A stretch of 64,000 nt of DNA from Bradyrhizobium sp. NP1 (GTDB lineage: Bacteria > Pseudomonadota > Alphaproteobacteria > Rhizobiales > Xanthobacteraceae): positions 1,528,001 through 1,592,000 of the forward strand of contig NZ_CP127385.1 in assembly GCF_030378205.1 (NCBI RefSeq). Direction: 5' to 3'. The first letter of the stretch is position 1, and the number at the start of each line of letters is the position of its first letter. Shown piece after piece: positions 53,195 through 64,000 of this stretch. The notes under the pieces are model-generated. The model saw nothing but the letters and a program-made list of their open reading frames with translations. It made no database searches and was not told the origin of the DNA. The position numbers and the translations under genes were made by a program.

Positions 53195-54388
53195 ATGTTC
53201 TTAGGACACGATCCCTATCTCGTCGCGCTCTCTGTGGTGATCGCGATCCTGGGTGGGTACACGGGCTTCGGCCTTGCCGCGCGGATTCGCGGCAAGCCGG
53301 ATGCTTCGCGTCGGCTGCTGCTGGCGGGGGCCGCGATCTTCCTCGCGGTCGGCATCTGGACCATGCATTTCGTCGGCATGCTGGCGGCGCCGCTGCCGCC
53401 CGACACGGTCTATCTCGTGCTGCCGACCATTGCGTCGTTCCTGATCTGCGTGCTGGTCGTCGGCATCTCGCTGTTCTTCGTCAGCGTCGGCGAGCCGTCG
53501 CTCTTGCGGGTGATGTCGTCGGCGGTGCTGCTCGGGCTCGGCATCGTCAGCATGCATTATGTCGGCATGCACGGGCTCTCCGGCCCGTTCGCCATGACGC
53601 ATGATCCGGCCATGGTCGTGCTCGCGGTCGCGATCGCGATTGCCGCGGCCTATGGCGGGCTGCGTGCCTTTCTGGCGCGCTGGGGCGGCGTTCAGCTGGT
53701 GCTGAGCGCGGTCGCCTTCGGTATCGCCGTGTCGGGCATGCACTACACCGCCATGCTTGGGGTGCGCCTGGTGCCATCAGCGGACGGCCTGCATCATCAT
53801 GCCGGGGGACTGGCCGCCTCGCCGCAGATCCTGTCGCTGGTGGTGACGCTGCTGTGCTTCGTCATTGCGGCCGGCTTCCTGCTGTCGCTGGTGCCGGACC
53901 CGCGCAGGCGGGCTGCGGCCGGCGACGCGGTCGCGGTCATGGCGGCGGATACGGCGCTGCCTGAAGCGAGCGCGGCGCCGATCAGCCCGCGGCTGCGGCC
54001 TGGACCGCTCGGCGGCCTCGGCCAGCCGCCACCCCGCGCGCCGGTGTCGCGATTGCCGGTCGAGGGCGCCGACGGCACCCATTTCATCGATGCCGCCGAC
54101 GTCCGCAGCGTCCGCGCCGATGCGCACTATACGCGGGTGCATGACGGCACCCGCGAGCGGATGTGTCCGTGGTCGATCTCGGAGGTCGAAGCCCAGCTCG
54201 ACCCCGGCCAGTTCGTCCGCGTCCACCGCAGCCACATCGTGGCGATCCCGCATGTCAGCCTGGTGCGCAAGGAGGGGGACGGCGCGGTGATCGAGCTCGA
54301 CGGCCCCGCGCCGCATCGTGTGCCGGTGAGCCGCGCCAAGATCGCCGAGGTCAAGGCCCGGCTCGGTTTGGCGCGCCGGCACGCCTGA
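53195..54388 (+). CDS. coxC: MHYT-domain LytTR membrane regulator (CoxC-like)
   Basis: Membrane regulator of 397 residues. Seven transmembrane helices carry three MHYT-type motifs: WTMHFVGM, SMHYVGMHGL and GMHYTAML, thought to bind copper and sense CO, O2 or NO. After a linker (about 245-290) a LytTR DNA-binding domain follows (about 290-390: FIDAADVRSVRADAHYTRVHD and QFVRVHRSHIVAIPHVS). MHYT-LytTR is the architecture of CoxC and CoxH of Oligotropha (Afipia) carboxidovorans. Its place directly before coxM agrees with CoxC. It should sense CO at the membrane and bind the promoter next to it. A direct-repeat pair 38 bp after its stop is a candidate site. Confidence 0.9.
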   Translation: MFLGHDPYLVALSVVIAILGGYTGFGLAARIRGKPDASRRLLLAGAAIFLAVGIWTMHFVGMLAAPLPPDTVYLVLPTIASFLICVLVVGISLFFVSVGEPSLLRVMSSAVLLGLGIVSMHYVGMHGLSGPFAMTHDPAMVVLAVAIAIAAAYGGLRAFLARWGGVQLVLSAVAFGIAVSGMHYTAMLGVRLVPSADGLHHHAGGLAASPQILSLVVTLLCFVIAAGFLLSLVPDPRRRAAAGDAVAVMAADTALPEASAAPISPRLRPGPLGGLGQPPPRAPVSRLPVEGADGTHFIDAADVRSVRADAHYTRVHDGTRERMCPWSISEVEAQLDPGQFVRVHRSHIVAIPHVSLVRKEGDGAVIELDGPAPHRVPVSRAKIAEVKARLGLARRHA

Positions 54389-54425
54389 TCCAGCGAGAAG
54401 TATTAGGTCGTCAAGGCTGACGCAA

Positions 54426-54454
54426 TTCGTGCGTGACCCGCCGCATTTCGTGCG
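54426..54454. promoter_or_regulatory. Candidate LytTR operator upstream of coxM
   Basis: TTCGTGCG at 54426-54433 and TTCGTGCG at 54447-54454 are exact direct repeats 21 bp apart, two turns of the helix. A weaker copy CTCGTGCC is at 54466-54473. LytTR proteins bind pairs of about 9-bp direct repeats separated by about 12 bp, which gives this period. The repeats lie 120-150 bp before the coxM start, just after the LytTR gene coxC. Confidence 0.6.
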
Positions 54455-54575
54455 AAATCCCCGACCTCGTGCCGGAGCCAACTCCGTCGCCTTGCGCGGG
54501 CTCCTTCTCAGGACCAGCGTCGCCGCCAACGTCCATGCCCCGCAACGGGCGTCAAAGGACGACGGGGAGGAGACG

Positions 54576-55439
54576 ATGATTCCTGGGCCGTTCAGCTATC
54601 ACCGCCCGGCGACGGTCGCCGACGCGGTCAAACTGCTCGCCGGTTTCGGCGATGAGGGCCGGGCGCTCGCCGGCGGCCACAGCCTGGTGCCGATGATGAA
54701 GCTGCGGCTGGCTTCGCCCGCGCATCTGATCGACCTGCACGGGATCGCCGCGCTGAAAGGCATCCGCCGCGACGGCGGCGCGGTCGTGATCGGCGCCATG
54801 ACCACCCAGCATGAGCTGCTTGCGTCCGGCGAGATCGCGCAGTCGCTGCCGATCCTGCACGAGGCGGCGCTGCTGATCGCCGATCCGCAGGTGCGCTACC
54901 GCGGCACGATCGGGGGCAACGTCGCCAACGGCGACCCTGGCAACGACATGCCGGCGCTGATGCTGACGCTCGGCGCGCGCTATCGTCTCGAAGGCCCCGG
55001 TGGGGAGCGCGAGGTGATGGCCTCCGAATTCTACCAGGGGGCCTATTTCACCGCGCTGGAGCCGGGCGAGATCCTTACCTCGATCTCGATTCCCGTACCG
55101 GCGGCCGGCCACGGCTACGCCTACGAGAAACTCAAGCGCAAGGTCGGCGATTACGCGACGGCGGCGGCCGCGGTGGTGCTGACGATGGCGGCCGGCAAGG
55201 TCGCGGCTTGCGCGATCGGGCTGACCAACCTGTCCGAGACGCCGCTGCTCGCAAGCGATGCCGCCAGGGCCGTGATCGGCACCAGCCTCGATACGGCGTC
55301 ACTGAAAAACGCGGCCGCTGCCGCCGCGGCGATCATGTCGCCGGCGTCGGATGCGCGCGGTCCGGTCGAATACCGCAAGCATGTCGGCGGCATCATGGTG
55401 ATGCGGGCGCTGCAGCGCGCCGCCAGCCGCGCCGCTTGA
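54576..55439 (+). CDS. coxM: Carbon monoxide dehydrogenase medium (FAD) subunit
   Basis: FAD-binding subunit of aerobic CO dehydrogenase, 287 residues. It passes electrons from the 2Fe-2S clusters to the quinone pool. The two FAD motifs are present: AGGHSLVPMMK (residues 32-42) and TIGGNVANGDPGNDMPALM (near 110-130). Length matches CoxM. The start ATG at 54576 follows GGGGAGGAGACG, a strong ribosome site. Transcription should begin in the 187-bp gap after coxC that contains the direct repeats. coxS follows after 12 bp. Confidence 0.96.
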   Translation: MIPGPFSYHRPATVADAVKLLAGFGDEGRALAGGHSLVPMMKLRLASPAHLIDLHGIAALKGIRRDGGAVVIGAMTTQHELLASGEIAQSLPILHEAALLIADPQVRYRGTIGGNVANGDPGNDMPALMLTLGARYRLEGPGGEREVMASEFYQGAYFTALEPGEILTSISIPVPAAGHGYAYEKLKRKVGDYATAAAAVVLTMAAGKVAACAIGLTNLSETPLLASDAARAVIGTSLDTASLKNAAAAAAAIMSPASDARGPVEYRKHVGGIMVMRALQRAASRAA

Positions 55440-55451
55440 GGGGAGGAAAGC

Positions 55452-55948
55452 ATGGCAAAGTCTCACGTGACCATGAAGGTCAACGGCGCCGAGGTCGAAG
55501 GTCTCGTCGAGCCCCGCACCTTGCTGGTGCATTTCATCCGCGAGAATTTGCAGATGACCGGCACCCATATCGGCTGCGAGACCACCCATTGCGGTGCCTG
55601 CACGGTCGACATCGACGGCATGTCGGTGAAGTCCTGCACCATGTTCGCAGTCCAGGCCGATGGCTCGGAGATCACCACCATCGAGGGCATGGCCAATGCC
55701 GACGGCTCGCTTTCGGCGCTGCAGGAGGGCTTCCGCATGATGCACGGGCTGCAATGCGGCTTCTGCACGCCCGGCATGATCATGCGTGCGCATCGGCTGC
55801 TGCTGGAAAACCCATCGCCGACCGAGGCCGAAATCCGGATGGGCATTTCCGGCAACCTCTGCCGCTGCACCGGCTACCAGAACATCGTCAAGGCGATCCA
55901 GTACGCCGCCGCCAAGATCAACGGCGTGGAATTCAGGGAGGCCGCGGA

Positions 55949-55952
<4 letters not shown>
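55452..55952 (+). CDS. coxS: Carbon monoxide dehydrogenase small (2Fe-2S) subunit
   Basis: Iron-sulfur subunit of 166 residues carrying two 2Fe-2S clusters. The N-terminal plant-ferredoxin-type site is [12 protein letters not shown] with a further Cys in KSCTMFA. The C-terminal alpha-helical site is [14 protein letters not shown] with CRCTGYQN. These match molybdenum hydroxylase small subunits. GGGGAGGAAAGC forms the ribosome site. The stop overlaps the coxL start (ATGA). Gene order M-S-L is that of CO dehydrogenases. Confidence 0.97.
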
Positions 55953-58371
<2,419 letters not shown>

Positions 58372-58375
<4 letters not shown>

Positions 58376-59244
58376 AAAATCGCGACGAGATCGCGCAAGG
58401 CCTGGCGGATTGCGGCTACATCGCCGACACCGAGCTTGCGACCGCGATCGCGCTGATGCAGCTCCTGAAGCGTCCGCTGCTGCTCGAGGGCGAGGCGGGC
58501 GTCGGCAAGACCGAGGTCGCCAAGGCGCTCGCCTGCGTGCACGGGACCGAGCTGATCCGCCTGCAATGCTATGAGGGGCTCGACCAGTCGTCCGCGCTCT
58601 ACGAATGGAACTACCAGCGGCAGCTGCTCGCGATCCAGGCCCATCGCGGCGATGGCGCGAGCGCGATCGAGGATCAGATCTTCTCGGAGAAATACCTCCT
58701 GGAGCGGCCGCTGCTCGCGGCGATTCGCCGCGAACGGCCGCCGGTGCTGCTGATCGACGAGATCGACCGCGCCGACGACGAGTTCGAGGCTTTTCTGCTC
58801 GAGCTCTTGTCCGATTTCCAGGTTTCGATCCCGGAGCTCGGCACCATCAGGGCGACCACGATCCCGCATGTGGTGCTGACCTCGAACAACACGCGCGAGC
58901 TGTCCGATGCGCTGCGCCGCCGCTGCCTCTATCACTATGTCGGCTATCCCGACGTCGAGCGCGAGGCGCGCATCATCCTGGCGCGGATCGACGGCACCTC
59001 GGCTTCGCTGTCGCTGCAGATCGCGCGGATGGTCGAGGGCATCCGCAAGGAGGAATTGCGCAAGGTGCCGGGCGTCGCCGAGACGCTGGACTGGGCCGCC
59101 GCGCTGGTCGGTCTTGATGTGCGCGACCTGCATGATGCGCCCGAGGCCGTGCACGAGACGCTGATGTGCCTGCTCAAGACGCAGGAGGATCGCGTGCGCC
59201 TGACACGCGAGGTAGCGGCGCGGATATTGGGGAAGGTCGCATGA
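58372..59244 (+). CDS. coxD: CoxD AAA+ ATPase for CO dehydrogenase maturation
   Basis: MoxR-type AAA+ ATPase of 290 residues. Walker A is LLEGEAGVGKTEVAKAL, Walker B is PPVLLIDEIDRADDEFEAFLL, sensor 1 is VVLTSNNTRELSDALRRRCL with the arginine finger. In O. carboxidovorans CoxD is needed to insert sulfur and copper into the Mo-Cu site of CoxL. The start overlaps coxL (ATGA), and coxE follows with a four-base overlap. MoxR-like proteins act with a VWA partner, here CoxE. Confidence 0.95.
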
Positions 59245-60449
59245 GCTGTTGCGGTCCCGGACCGGACTTTGAGGAGATCGACGCGGTCTCGCGCCTCGTC
59301 GCCGGCCGGCTCGCGGCGTTCCTGCGCACGCTGCGCGACAACGGGTTTCTGGTGGGATTGGCGGAAGACCGCGACGCCGCGGCGCTGATGGCGGCGGGCT
59401 ATGCGGCAAGACCGTCGCTGCTGCGCTCCGCGTTCAAGCACCTCGTCTCGGCGCGCAAGCCGGACTGGGACAAGTTCGACGGGCTGTTCGACGCCTTCTG
59501 GCTTGGCAAGCGCGTGCGATCACGATCGATGATTGCGGGCTCGGCGACGTCAGCGAACAATCCGTCGCTGAAAAGCCTGCAGGAGGCCAGCGAAAGAGGT
59601 GAAGGCGATCGCTCCGTGACGGACCAGGTTCCTTCCGCCGACGACGCGCCGCCGGCGCGGGGCGGCGAGGGACGCATGGAAGGCGCCTCGCGCGCGGAGA
59701 ATCTCGCCGAGGTCGATTTTCGCAAGCTCGCCGATCCCGATCAGGTCGCGCAAGCCCATGAGGCGGCCGCCCGGCTCGCCAAGGTCATGCGCACGCGGCT
59801 GACGCGCCGCGACCTGGCGCGGCGCCGCGGCCACCGGCTCGATCTGAGACGGACGATCCACAAGAATATCAGCCATGGCGGCGTGCCGATTGTGCTGGCG
59901 AAACGCCAGCGCAAGGACAAGCCGCTCCGGCTCGTCGTGCTGCTCGACGCGTCCGGCTCGATGAGCATGTACACGAGCGTATTCCTCCGTTTCATCCATG
60001 GCGTGCTCGATGAATTCCGCGAGGCCGAGGCATTCTTGTTCCACACGCGGCTTGCGCACGTCTCCGGCGCGATGAAGGAGAGGGATGCGGCCCGCGCGCT
60101 CGACCGGCTCTCGATCCTGGCGCAGGGCGCCGGCGGCGGCACACGGATCGGCGAGAGCCTGCAAACCTTCAACCGCCATCATGCGGCGCGCGTGATCCAT
60201 TCGCGAAGCTGCGTCATGATCGTCTCCGACGGTTACGAGACCGGCGACGCGGCGCTGCTCGGGCGGGAAATGGCGGCGCTCGCAAAGCGCTGCCGCCGCA
60301 TCGTCTGGCTCAACCCGATGATGGGCTGGCAAGGCTATGCGCCGGAAGCGAGGGGCATCAAGGCCGCGCTGCCCCATGTCGATCTCTACGCGCCGGCGCA
60401 TACGCTGAAAAGCCTGGCGGCGCTCGAACCCTATCTGGCGAGGCTCTAG
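59241..60449 (+). CDS. coxE: CoxE von Willebrand factor A domain protein
   Basis: VWA protein of 402 residues. The MIDAS motif is DASGSMSMYT near residue 240, with further ligand segments GGGTRIGESL and VSDGYETGD. The N-terminal half is helical with a charged linker. CoxE is the partner of the CoxD ATPase and, together with CoxF, is required for copper insertion into CO dehydrogenase. The start ATG overlaps the coxD stop; coxF follows after 4 bp. Confidence 0.94.
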   Translation: MSCCGPGPDFEEIDAVSRLVAGRLAAFLRTLRDNGFLVGLAEDRDAAALMAAGYAARPSLLRSAFKHLVSARKPDWDKFDGLFDAFWLGKRVRSRSMIAGSATSANNPSLKSLQEASERGEGDRSVTDQVPSADDAPPARGGEGRMEGASRAENLAEVDFRKLADPDQVAQAHEAAARLAKVMRTRLTRRDLARRRGHRLDLRRTIHKNISHGGVPIVLAKRQRKDKPLRLVVLLDASGSMSMYTSVFLRFIHGVLDEFREAEAFLFHTRLAHVSGAMKERDAARALDRLSILAQGAGGGTRIGESLQTFNRHHAARVIHSRSCVMIVSDGYETGDAALLGREMAALAKRCRRIVWLNPMMGWQGYAPEARGIKAALPHVDLYAPAHTLKSLAALEPYLARL

Positions 60450-60453
60450 AAAA

Positions 60454-61281
60454 ATGAGCGCGCATGTCGAGGTGATGGACCTGGTCGCGCAGATGAAGGC
60501 TGCGGAAGAAGCCTTTGTGCTCGCGACCGTCGTGCGCACGGTGTCGGTGACCGCGGCGAAGGCCGGTGCGAAAGCAATCATCCGCCCCGACGGCCGCATC
60601 GTCGCGGGCTGGATCGGCGGCGGCTGCGCCAAGGGCGCGGTGTTGAAGGCGGCGCGCGAGGCGCTGGCCGACGGCGAGCCGCGCATGGTCTCTGTGCGGC
60701 CGGAAGACTTGTTGGCCGAGCTTGGCGTCAGGCCGGGCGAGACGCGGGAAGGCGTGCGGTTCGCGTCCAACCTGTGTCCGAGCAAGGGCACCATGGACAT
60801 CTTCGTCGAGCCGGTGCTGCCGCATCCCTCGCTCGTGATTCTCGGGGCGAGCCCGGTCGCGGTCTCGCTGGCCGCCCAGGCACGCACCCTCGGCTATCAC
60901 GTGACGCTGGCGGCGCCCGCCGTCGATCTGGTGTCGCCGCCGGAAGCCGACCTGCTGCTGCCTTCCTTTGCGCTTGGCGAGTTGTATCAGGCGCGGCGCT
61001 TCGTCGTGGTGTCGACGCAGGGCAAGGGTGACGAGGCGGCGCTGAAATCGGCGCTTTCGGTTGCGGCCGACTATCACGCCTTCGTCGGCAGCCGGCGCAA
61101 GATGGCGGCGCTGCGCGAAAGGCTGGTCGCCGAGGGCATCGACGCGGCGGCGATCGACCGCGTCAAGGCGCCGGCCGGGCTCGATCTCGGTGCCATCACA
61201 CCGGAAGAGATCGCGATGTCGATCCTTGCGGAAATCACGGTCGAACGCCGGCGCGGCCAGCGCGAAAGCCGGCGCGCGTAG
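60454..61281 (+). CDS. coxF: CoxF, XdhC-family maturation protein
   Basis: XdhC/CoxF-family protein of 275 residues. The N-terminal domain has FVLATVVRTVSVTAAKAGAKAII and GWIGGGCAKGAVLKAA; the C-terminal Rossmann-like domain has LVILGASPVAVSLAAQARTLGYH and ends in DLGAITPEEIAMSILAEI. XdhC proteins bind molybdenum cofactor and aid its insertion; CoxF is needed with CoxD and CoxE for active CO dehydrogenase. It is the last gene of the cluster: coxG, coxH, coxI and coxK of O. carboxidovorans do not follow. A hairpin begins 8 bp downstream. Confidence 0.93.
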   Translation: MSAHVEVMDLVAQMKAAEEAFVLATVVRTVSVTAAKAGAKAIIRPDGRIVAGWIGGGCAKGAVLKAAREALADGEPRMVSVRPEDLLAELGVRPGETREGVRFASNLCPSKGTMDIFVEPVLPHPSLVILGASPVAVSLAAQARTLGYHVTLAAPAVDLVSPPEADLLLPSFALGELYQARRFVVVSTQGKGDEAALKSALSVAADYHAFVGSRRKMAALRERLVAEGIDAAAIDRVKAPAGLDLGAITPEEIAMSILAEITVERRRGQRESRRA

Positions 61282-61288
61282 CGCCGAA

Positions 61289-61307
61289 TCGGGGCTGGCA
61301 GCCCCGA
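61289..61307 (+). terminator. Hairpin after coxF, possible terminator
   Basis: Perfect 8-bp stem TCGGGGCT / AGCCCCGA with a 3-nt loop, 8 bp after the coxF stop. No T-run follows directly, but TTTTTT occurs near 61364. It may end or stabilise the cox transcript. Confidence 0.5.
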
Positions 61308-61442
61308 TGTGTGGCCGAAACGCATCATCCAGACTTCGACTAACGGGCGACGCGCGGCGGTCTTTTTTCCGCCCCGACAACAACAAACGGCTCAACAAAA
61401 TCTTAAACGACAGCGCGATGATAGTAAGGGGGAGCGACGTCT

Positions 61443-61664
61443 ATGTTGGCAGGTCAAAGTGCCGTCTACGAGCCCGAAGAGCTGTCGCTTCTGGGGCAGG
61501 TTCTGGATGAGGCGGTGCGAGCGTTGCCGGCGAGCCTGCGGACGGCTCGTCATCGTACGGAGATCGCGCGGAACATCCTGGCCTGTGCCGCGACGGGCGA
61601 GCGAGACCCGGTCGAACTCGAGCTGGCCGGTCTGATCAATTTGAAGGTCACGGCCGCGGCGTAA
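61443..61664 (+). CDS. Small conserved protein of unknown function
   Basis: Acidic helical protein of 73 residues without signal peptide or membrane segment. The segment ALPASLRTARHRTEIARNILACAATGERDPVELELAGL is similar to small proteins that I recall in Bradyrhizobium, whose role is unknown. The gene sits between the cox cluster and prs and is convergent with prs (17 bp gap). AAGGGGGAGCGACGTCT precedes the ATG, a plausible ribosome site at 11 nt. Coding status rests on that site and codon bias. Confidence 0.68.
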   Translation: MLAGQSAVYEPEELSLLGQVLDEAVRALPASLRTARHRTEIARNILACAATGERDPVELELAGLINLKVTAAA

Positions 61665-61681
61665 CAGCCGCTGGGCCCGCC

Positions 61682-62635
61682 TCAATCGAACAGGCTGGAG
61701 ACCGACTCTTCGGCGGCGGTGCGGCCGATTGCATCCGCAATCAGCGTCGCGATCGAGAGCGTGCGGATGTTCGGCGATTTGATCACGGCCTCGGTCGGCT
61801 GGATCGAGTCGGTGATCACGAGCTCCTTGAGCTTGGAAGCCGTGATGCGCGCCGCGGCGCCGCCCGAAAGCACGCCATGGGTGATGTAGGCGTAGACCTC
61901 CTTGGCGCCGTTGGCGAGCAGCGCGTCGGCTGCATTCACCAGCGTGCCGCCGGAATCGACGATATCGTCGACCAGGATGCAGGTATGGCCCGAGACCTCG
62001 CCGATCACGTTCATGACCTCGGACTCGCCGGGCCGCTCGCGGCGCTTGTCGATGATGGCGAGCGGGGTGTTGATGCGCTTGGCAAGGCCGCGGGCGCGCA
62101 CCACGCCGCCGACGTCGGGCGACACCACCATGACGTTGGAGAGGTCGAACTTCTCGCGGATGTCGCGCACCATCACCGGCGAGGCGTAGAGATTGTCGGT
62201 CGGGATGTCGAAGAAGCCCTGGATCTGACCGGCATGCAGGTCGAGCGTCATGACGCGGTCGGCGCCGGCATGGGTGATCAGGTTGGCGACCAGCTTGGCC
62301 GAAATCGGGGTGCGGGAACCCGATTTGCGGTCCTGCCGCGCATAGCCGAAATAAGGCACCACTGCCGTGATGCGGCGCGCCGAGGCGCGGCGCAGCGCGT
62401 CCGTGATGATCAGCAGCTCCATCAGATGGTCGTTGGCCGGGTAGGACGTCGACTGCAGGATGAACACGTCGGAGCCGCGGACGTTCTCCTGGATTTCGAC
62501 GAAGATTTCCATGTCGGCGAAGCGCCGCACCACCGCTTTCGTCAGCGGCAGGCCGAGCCCATCGGCGATCGCCTGCGCCAGCGCGGGGTTGGAATTACCG
62601 GCGACCAGCTTGATGGCGCCGTTCTTGGCCGACAT
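61682..62635 (-). CDS. prs: Ribose-phosphate pyrophosphokinase
   Basis: Makes PRPP from ribose-5-phosphate and ATP for nucleotide, histidine and tryptophan synthesis, 317 residues. Hallmarks: [52 protein letters not shown] (ATP loop), [11 protein letters not shown] and the PRPP loop [18 protein letters not shown]. Start ATG at 62635 follows GGGGGGAGGCCTCG; the frame extends upstream to an ATG at 62677 without such support. Length fits class I Prs. Confidence 0.97.
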   Translation of the reverse strand: MSAKNGAIKLVAGNSNPALAQAIADGLGLPLTKAVVRRFADMEIFVEIQENVRGSDVFILQSTSYPANDHLMELLIITDALRRASARRITAVVPYFGYARQDRKSGSRTPISAKLVANLITHAGADRVMTLDLHAGQIQGFFDIPTDNLYASPVMVRDIREKFDLSNVMVVSPDVGGVVRARGLAKRINTPLAIIDKRRERPGESEVMNVIGEVSGHTCILVDDIVDSGGTLVNAADALLANGAKEVYAYITHGVLSGGAAARITASKLKELVITDSIQPTEAVIKSPNIRTLSIATLIADAIGRTAAEESVSSLFD

Positions 62636-62802
62636 CGAGGCCTCCCCCCGTGTCTTGCTGGAGACGACGTTCAGCATATCGGGTTTTCCCTGGAACCGGC
62701 TACCTAACGAGCGAGGAAATATCAGGCCGGTCCGGACGCGGCAACCCGTCACGCCGCTTTTTCCTGCGTAAAAAACCTGAGTCTGGACAGGTATTTGGCG
62801 AC

Positions 62803-63423
62803 TTATTGGCTGGCGAAGCCCAGCGCGGCCGTGGCGGACGTCGTCGCGTCGGCCGGCGCGGCGCTGGCGACCGCCGCCCCACGCAGATTCGGCGCCGGGG
62901 CGGATGGCGCAGCATCCGGTGTTCCATTGATCATTCCGGAGAGCCCGCTGAGGCCCGCCTGCGCGATCTTGCGCAGCACGAGATCGTCGGCCGCCGACCA
63001 CGGGTCGCGGCCGGCCTTGCCGCCGGGTTCCTCACCCGAAAGCCGCAGCGCGCGCTGCTGGTCGCGGTCGTAGACGTCCCATACCCAGGCGATCATGGTC
63101 TTGCCGCGCACGACCTGCGCCGAGAGATAGCTGCGGATGCGATAGGCGGGCGCGCTCTCGCGGGAGACGATGGCGAGGCTGCGCAGCTTGCTCTCGCTGT
63201 CGAGCACGCTGACCATGCGGTCGAACACCTGCTGCGGCGGACCGTCGATGGATTCGAAGGCGATGGTCGGACCATCGCCGCCGGCCATCGCGAACGAGTT
63301 GTTGGCCGCGCCGCTGCCGGCGCAGCCGCCGAGCGCGCAGGCCGACAGCAGGACAGCCGCGGCAAAGCACGCGCGCGCCGCCTTCCGGCCGAACCGGGTC
63401 CCAATGATTGACGCGTCCCTCAT
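62803..63423 (-). CDS. Putative lipoprotein of unknown function
   Basis: Protein of 206 residues. The signal sequence ends in a lipobox (CALGGCAGS, cleavage before the Cys near residue 34), so it should be anchored in the outer or inner membrane by LspA processing. The mature domain has [29 protein letters not shown] and [39 protein letters not shown], which resembles a small alpha/beta domain found in rhizobial lipoproteins. The C-terminus is Ala-rich and disordered. Function unknown. The ATG at 63423 is supported by the basic n-region [17 protein letters not shown]. Confidence 0.82.
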   Translation of the reverse strand: MRDASIIGTRFGRKAARACFAAAVLLSACALGGCAGSGAANNSFAMAGGDGPTIAFESIDGPPQQVFDRMVSVLDSESKLRSLAIVSRESAPAYRIRSYLSAQVVRGKTMIAWVWDVYDRDQQRALRLSGEEPGGKAGRDPWSAADDLVLRKIAQAGLSGLSGMINGTPDAAPSAPAPNLRGAAVASAAPADATTSATAALGFASQ

Positions 63424-63540
63424 TGGGTTCTGCGATATCGTTAAAATGCATTAACGTCTAGGGCACTGTCATGGGCTCGCGGGCAGGTCGACCGTTCCGG
63501 TTAATGTGCCGTTTGAGGACAGTGGCGACGAATCCGCTGC

Positions 63541-64000
63541 TCAATCAGCGAGATGATGCCTCATCGCATCGACGATCCAGGTCCATTCGCGATTAGGGCT
63601 CGATTGTGGCGACTGGCCTTTCATGATCGCGACCAGCTCCCAATAGCGGGCGGCGCGCGGGTCGTGCTGGGCATATTTGGTCCGCAGCCAGTTCCTGAAT
63701 TCGAGGTCGGGCTTGCGGCCCATCAATCGGGCCGAGGTTTCCAGCCATTCCCGGGCGAGCACATGGCCGGTCTCCGATGTCGGGGTAAGGCCGCGATCGA
63801 TCGCCTCCTTCGCGCGCGCCACCATCGCGTCGCTCGCTGCCTGGCAGGCCTCGGGATCGAAGGCGTCGCGATCCCAGGTGTCGTGCGTATTGGCGCGCAT
63901 GTTTGCGACAAAGCCGGGATCGTTGAGGATCTCCGCAAGCTCGATCCAGGCGTCGCATTGCTCCGGCGTCGGCTCGTCGGGCAGTTCGGGCACGCTTGCC
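63541..64000 (-). CDS. 5'-truncated gene, C-terminal part resembling MerR-type regulators
   Basis: The frame is open to the window edge, so the N-terminus is missing; the GTG at 63993 is not a convincing start. At least 150 residues are present. The segment LPDEPTPEQCDAWIELAEILNDPGFVANMRAN resembles the effector part of some MerR-family regulators, which continue after the DNA-binding domain with a similar PTPEQ-D-W-ELAEL pattern. The rest (RAKEAIDRGLTPTSE; REWTWIVDAMRHHL) looks helical, as in TipA-S-like domains. Without the N-terminal helix-turn-helix this remains a suggestion. Upstream neighbours are outside the window. Confidence 0.6.
   Translation of the reverse strand, partial: ASVPELPDEPTPEQCDAWIELAEILNDPGFVANMRANTHDTWDRDAFDPEACQAASDAMVARAKEAIDRGLTPTSETGHVLAREWLETSARLMGRKPDLEFRNWLRTKYAQHDPRAARYWELVAIMKGQSPQSSPNREWTWIVDAMRHHLAD

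Overview
This is a gene-dense, GC-rich stretch of alphaproteobacterial chromosome. Gene content, gene order, GC-skewed codon use and the many palindromic intergenic repeats fit Bradyrhizobium or a close relative (Nitrobacteraceae). That assignment is recognition from memory, not a search. No rRNA, tRNA, CRISPR array, prophage or intact insertion sequence was seen.

Layout. 0-6.6 kb: 3' part of a fluoroacetate-dehalogenase-like hydrolase, then tadA, rluB, rsmD, mutL and a ribbon-helix-helix protein. 6.7-10.4 kb: a GMC oxidoreductase with a Tat-exported small subunit, a double-hairpin repeat, a glyoxalase-like protein, a c-type cytochrome and arfB. 10.4-18.8 kb: a leftward block of two M16 peptidases, a periplasmic protein, lspA, ileS and ribF. 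19-24.9 kb: a stand-alone CheY, a HAD hydrolase, a degenerate EAL protein, a YihY/holin-like membrane pair and an omega-aminotransferase. 25-35.9 kb: prmB-moaE-moaD-pgsA and uvrC, separated by a VOC protein and an 1851-residue kinase/ATPase/histidine-kinase hybrid. 36-40.8 kb: an Omp25-like porin, a cold-shock protein, rlmJ, RNase T2 and small secreted proteins. 40.9-47.4 kb: a MocR regulator divergent from a DMT exporter, a MarR / OmpR-type regulator / histidine kinase operon, and ilvE. 47.7-51.7 kb: hisS, a tautomerase, an FlK-like thioesterase, proC and a YbjN protein. 52-53 kb: an FMN riboswitch and ribH. 53.2-61.3 kb: a compact carbon monoxide dehydrogenase cluster, coxC-M-S-L-D-E-F. 61.4-64 kb: a small protein, prs, a lipoprotein and a partial gene.

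How the genes work together. The best-defined functional unit is the form I CO dehydrogenase: CoxL (AYRCSFR active-site loop), the FAD subunit CoxM, the 2Fe-2S subunit CoxS, and the CoxD/E/F maturation factors. It is preceded by the MHYT-LytTR membrane regulator CoxC. Two perfect direct repeats 21 bp apart lie between coxC and coxM and look like a LytTR operator. MoaD and MoaE, encoded elsewhere in the window, make the molybdopterin such an enzyme needs. FMN economy is represented by the riboswitch-controlled ribH and by ribF.

The most unusual non-coding signal is a family of paired hairpins about 165 bp long, seen at 8.9, 40.8 and 52.1 kb. Stem sequences differ between loci, but the layout is shared: CTAG/CTGG-type ends, a 3-5 nt bulge in one arm of each hairpin, and a 12-13 bp spacer. 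Two copies supply the stop codon of the neighbouring gene.
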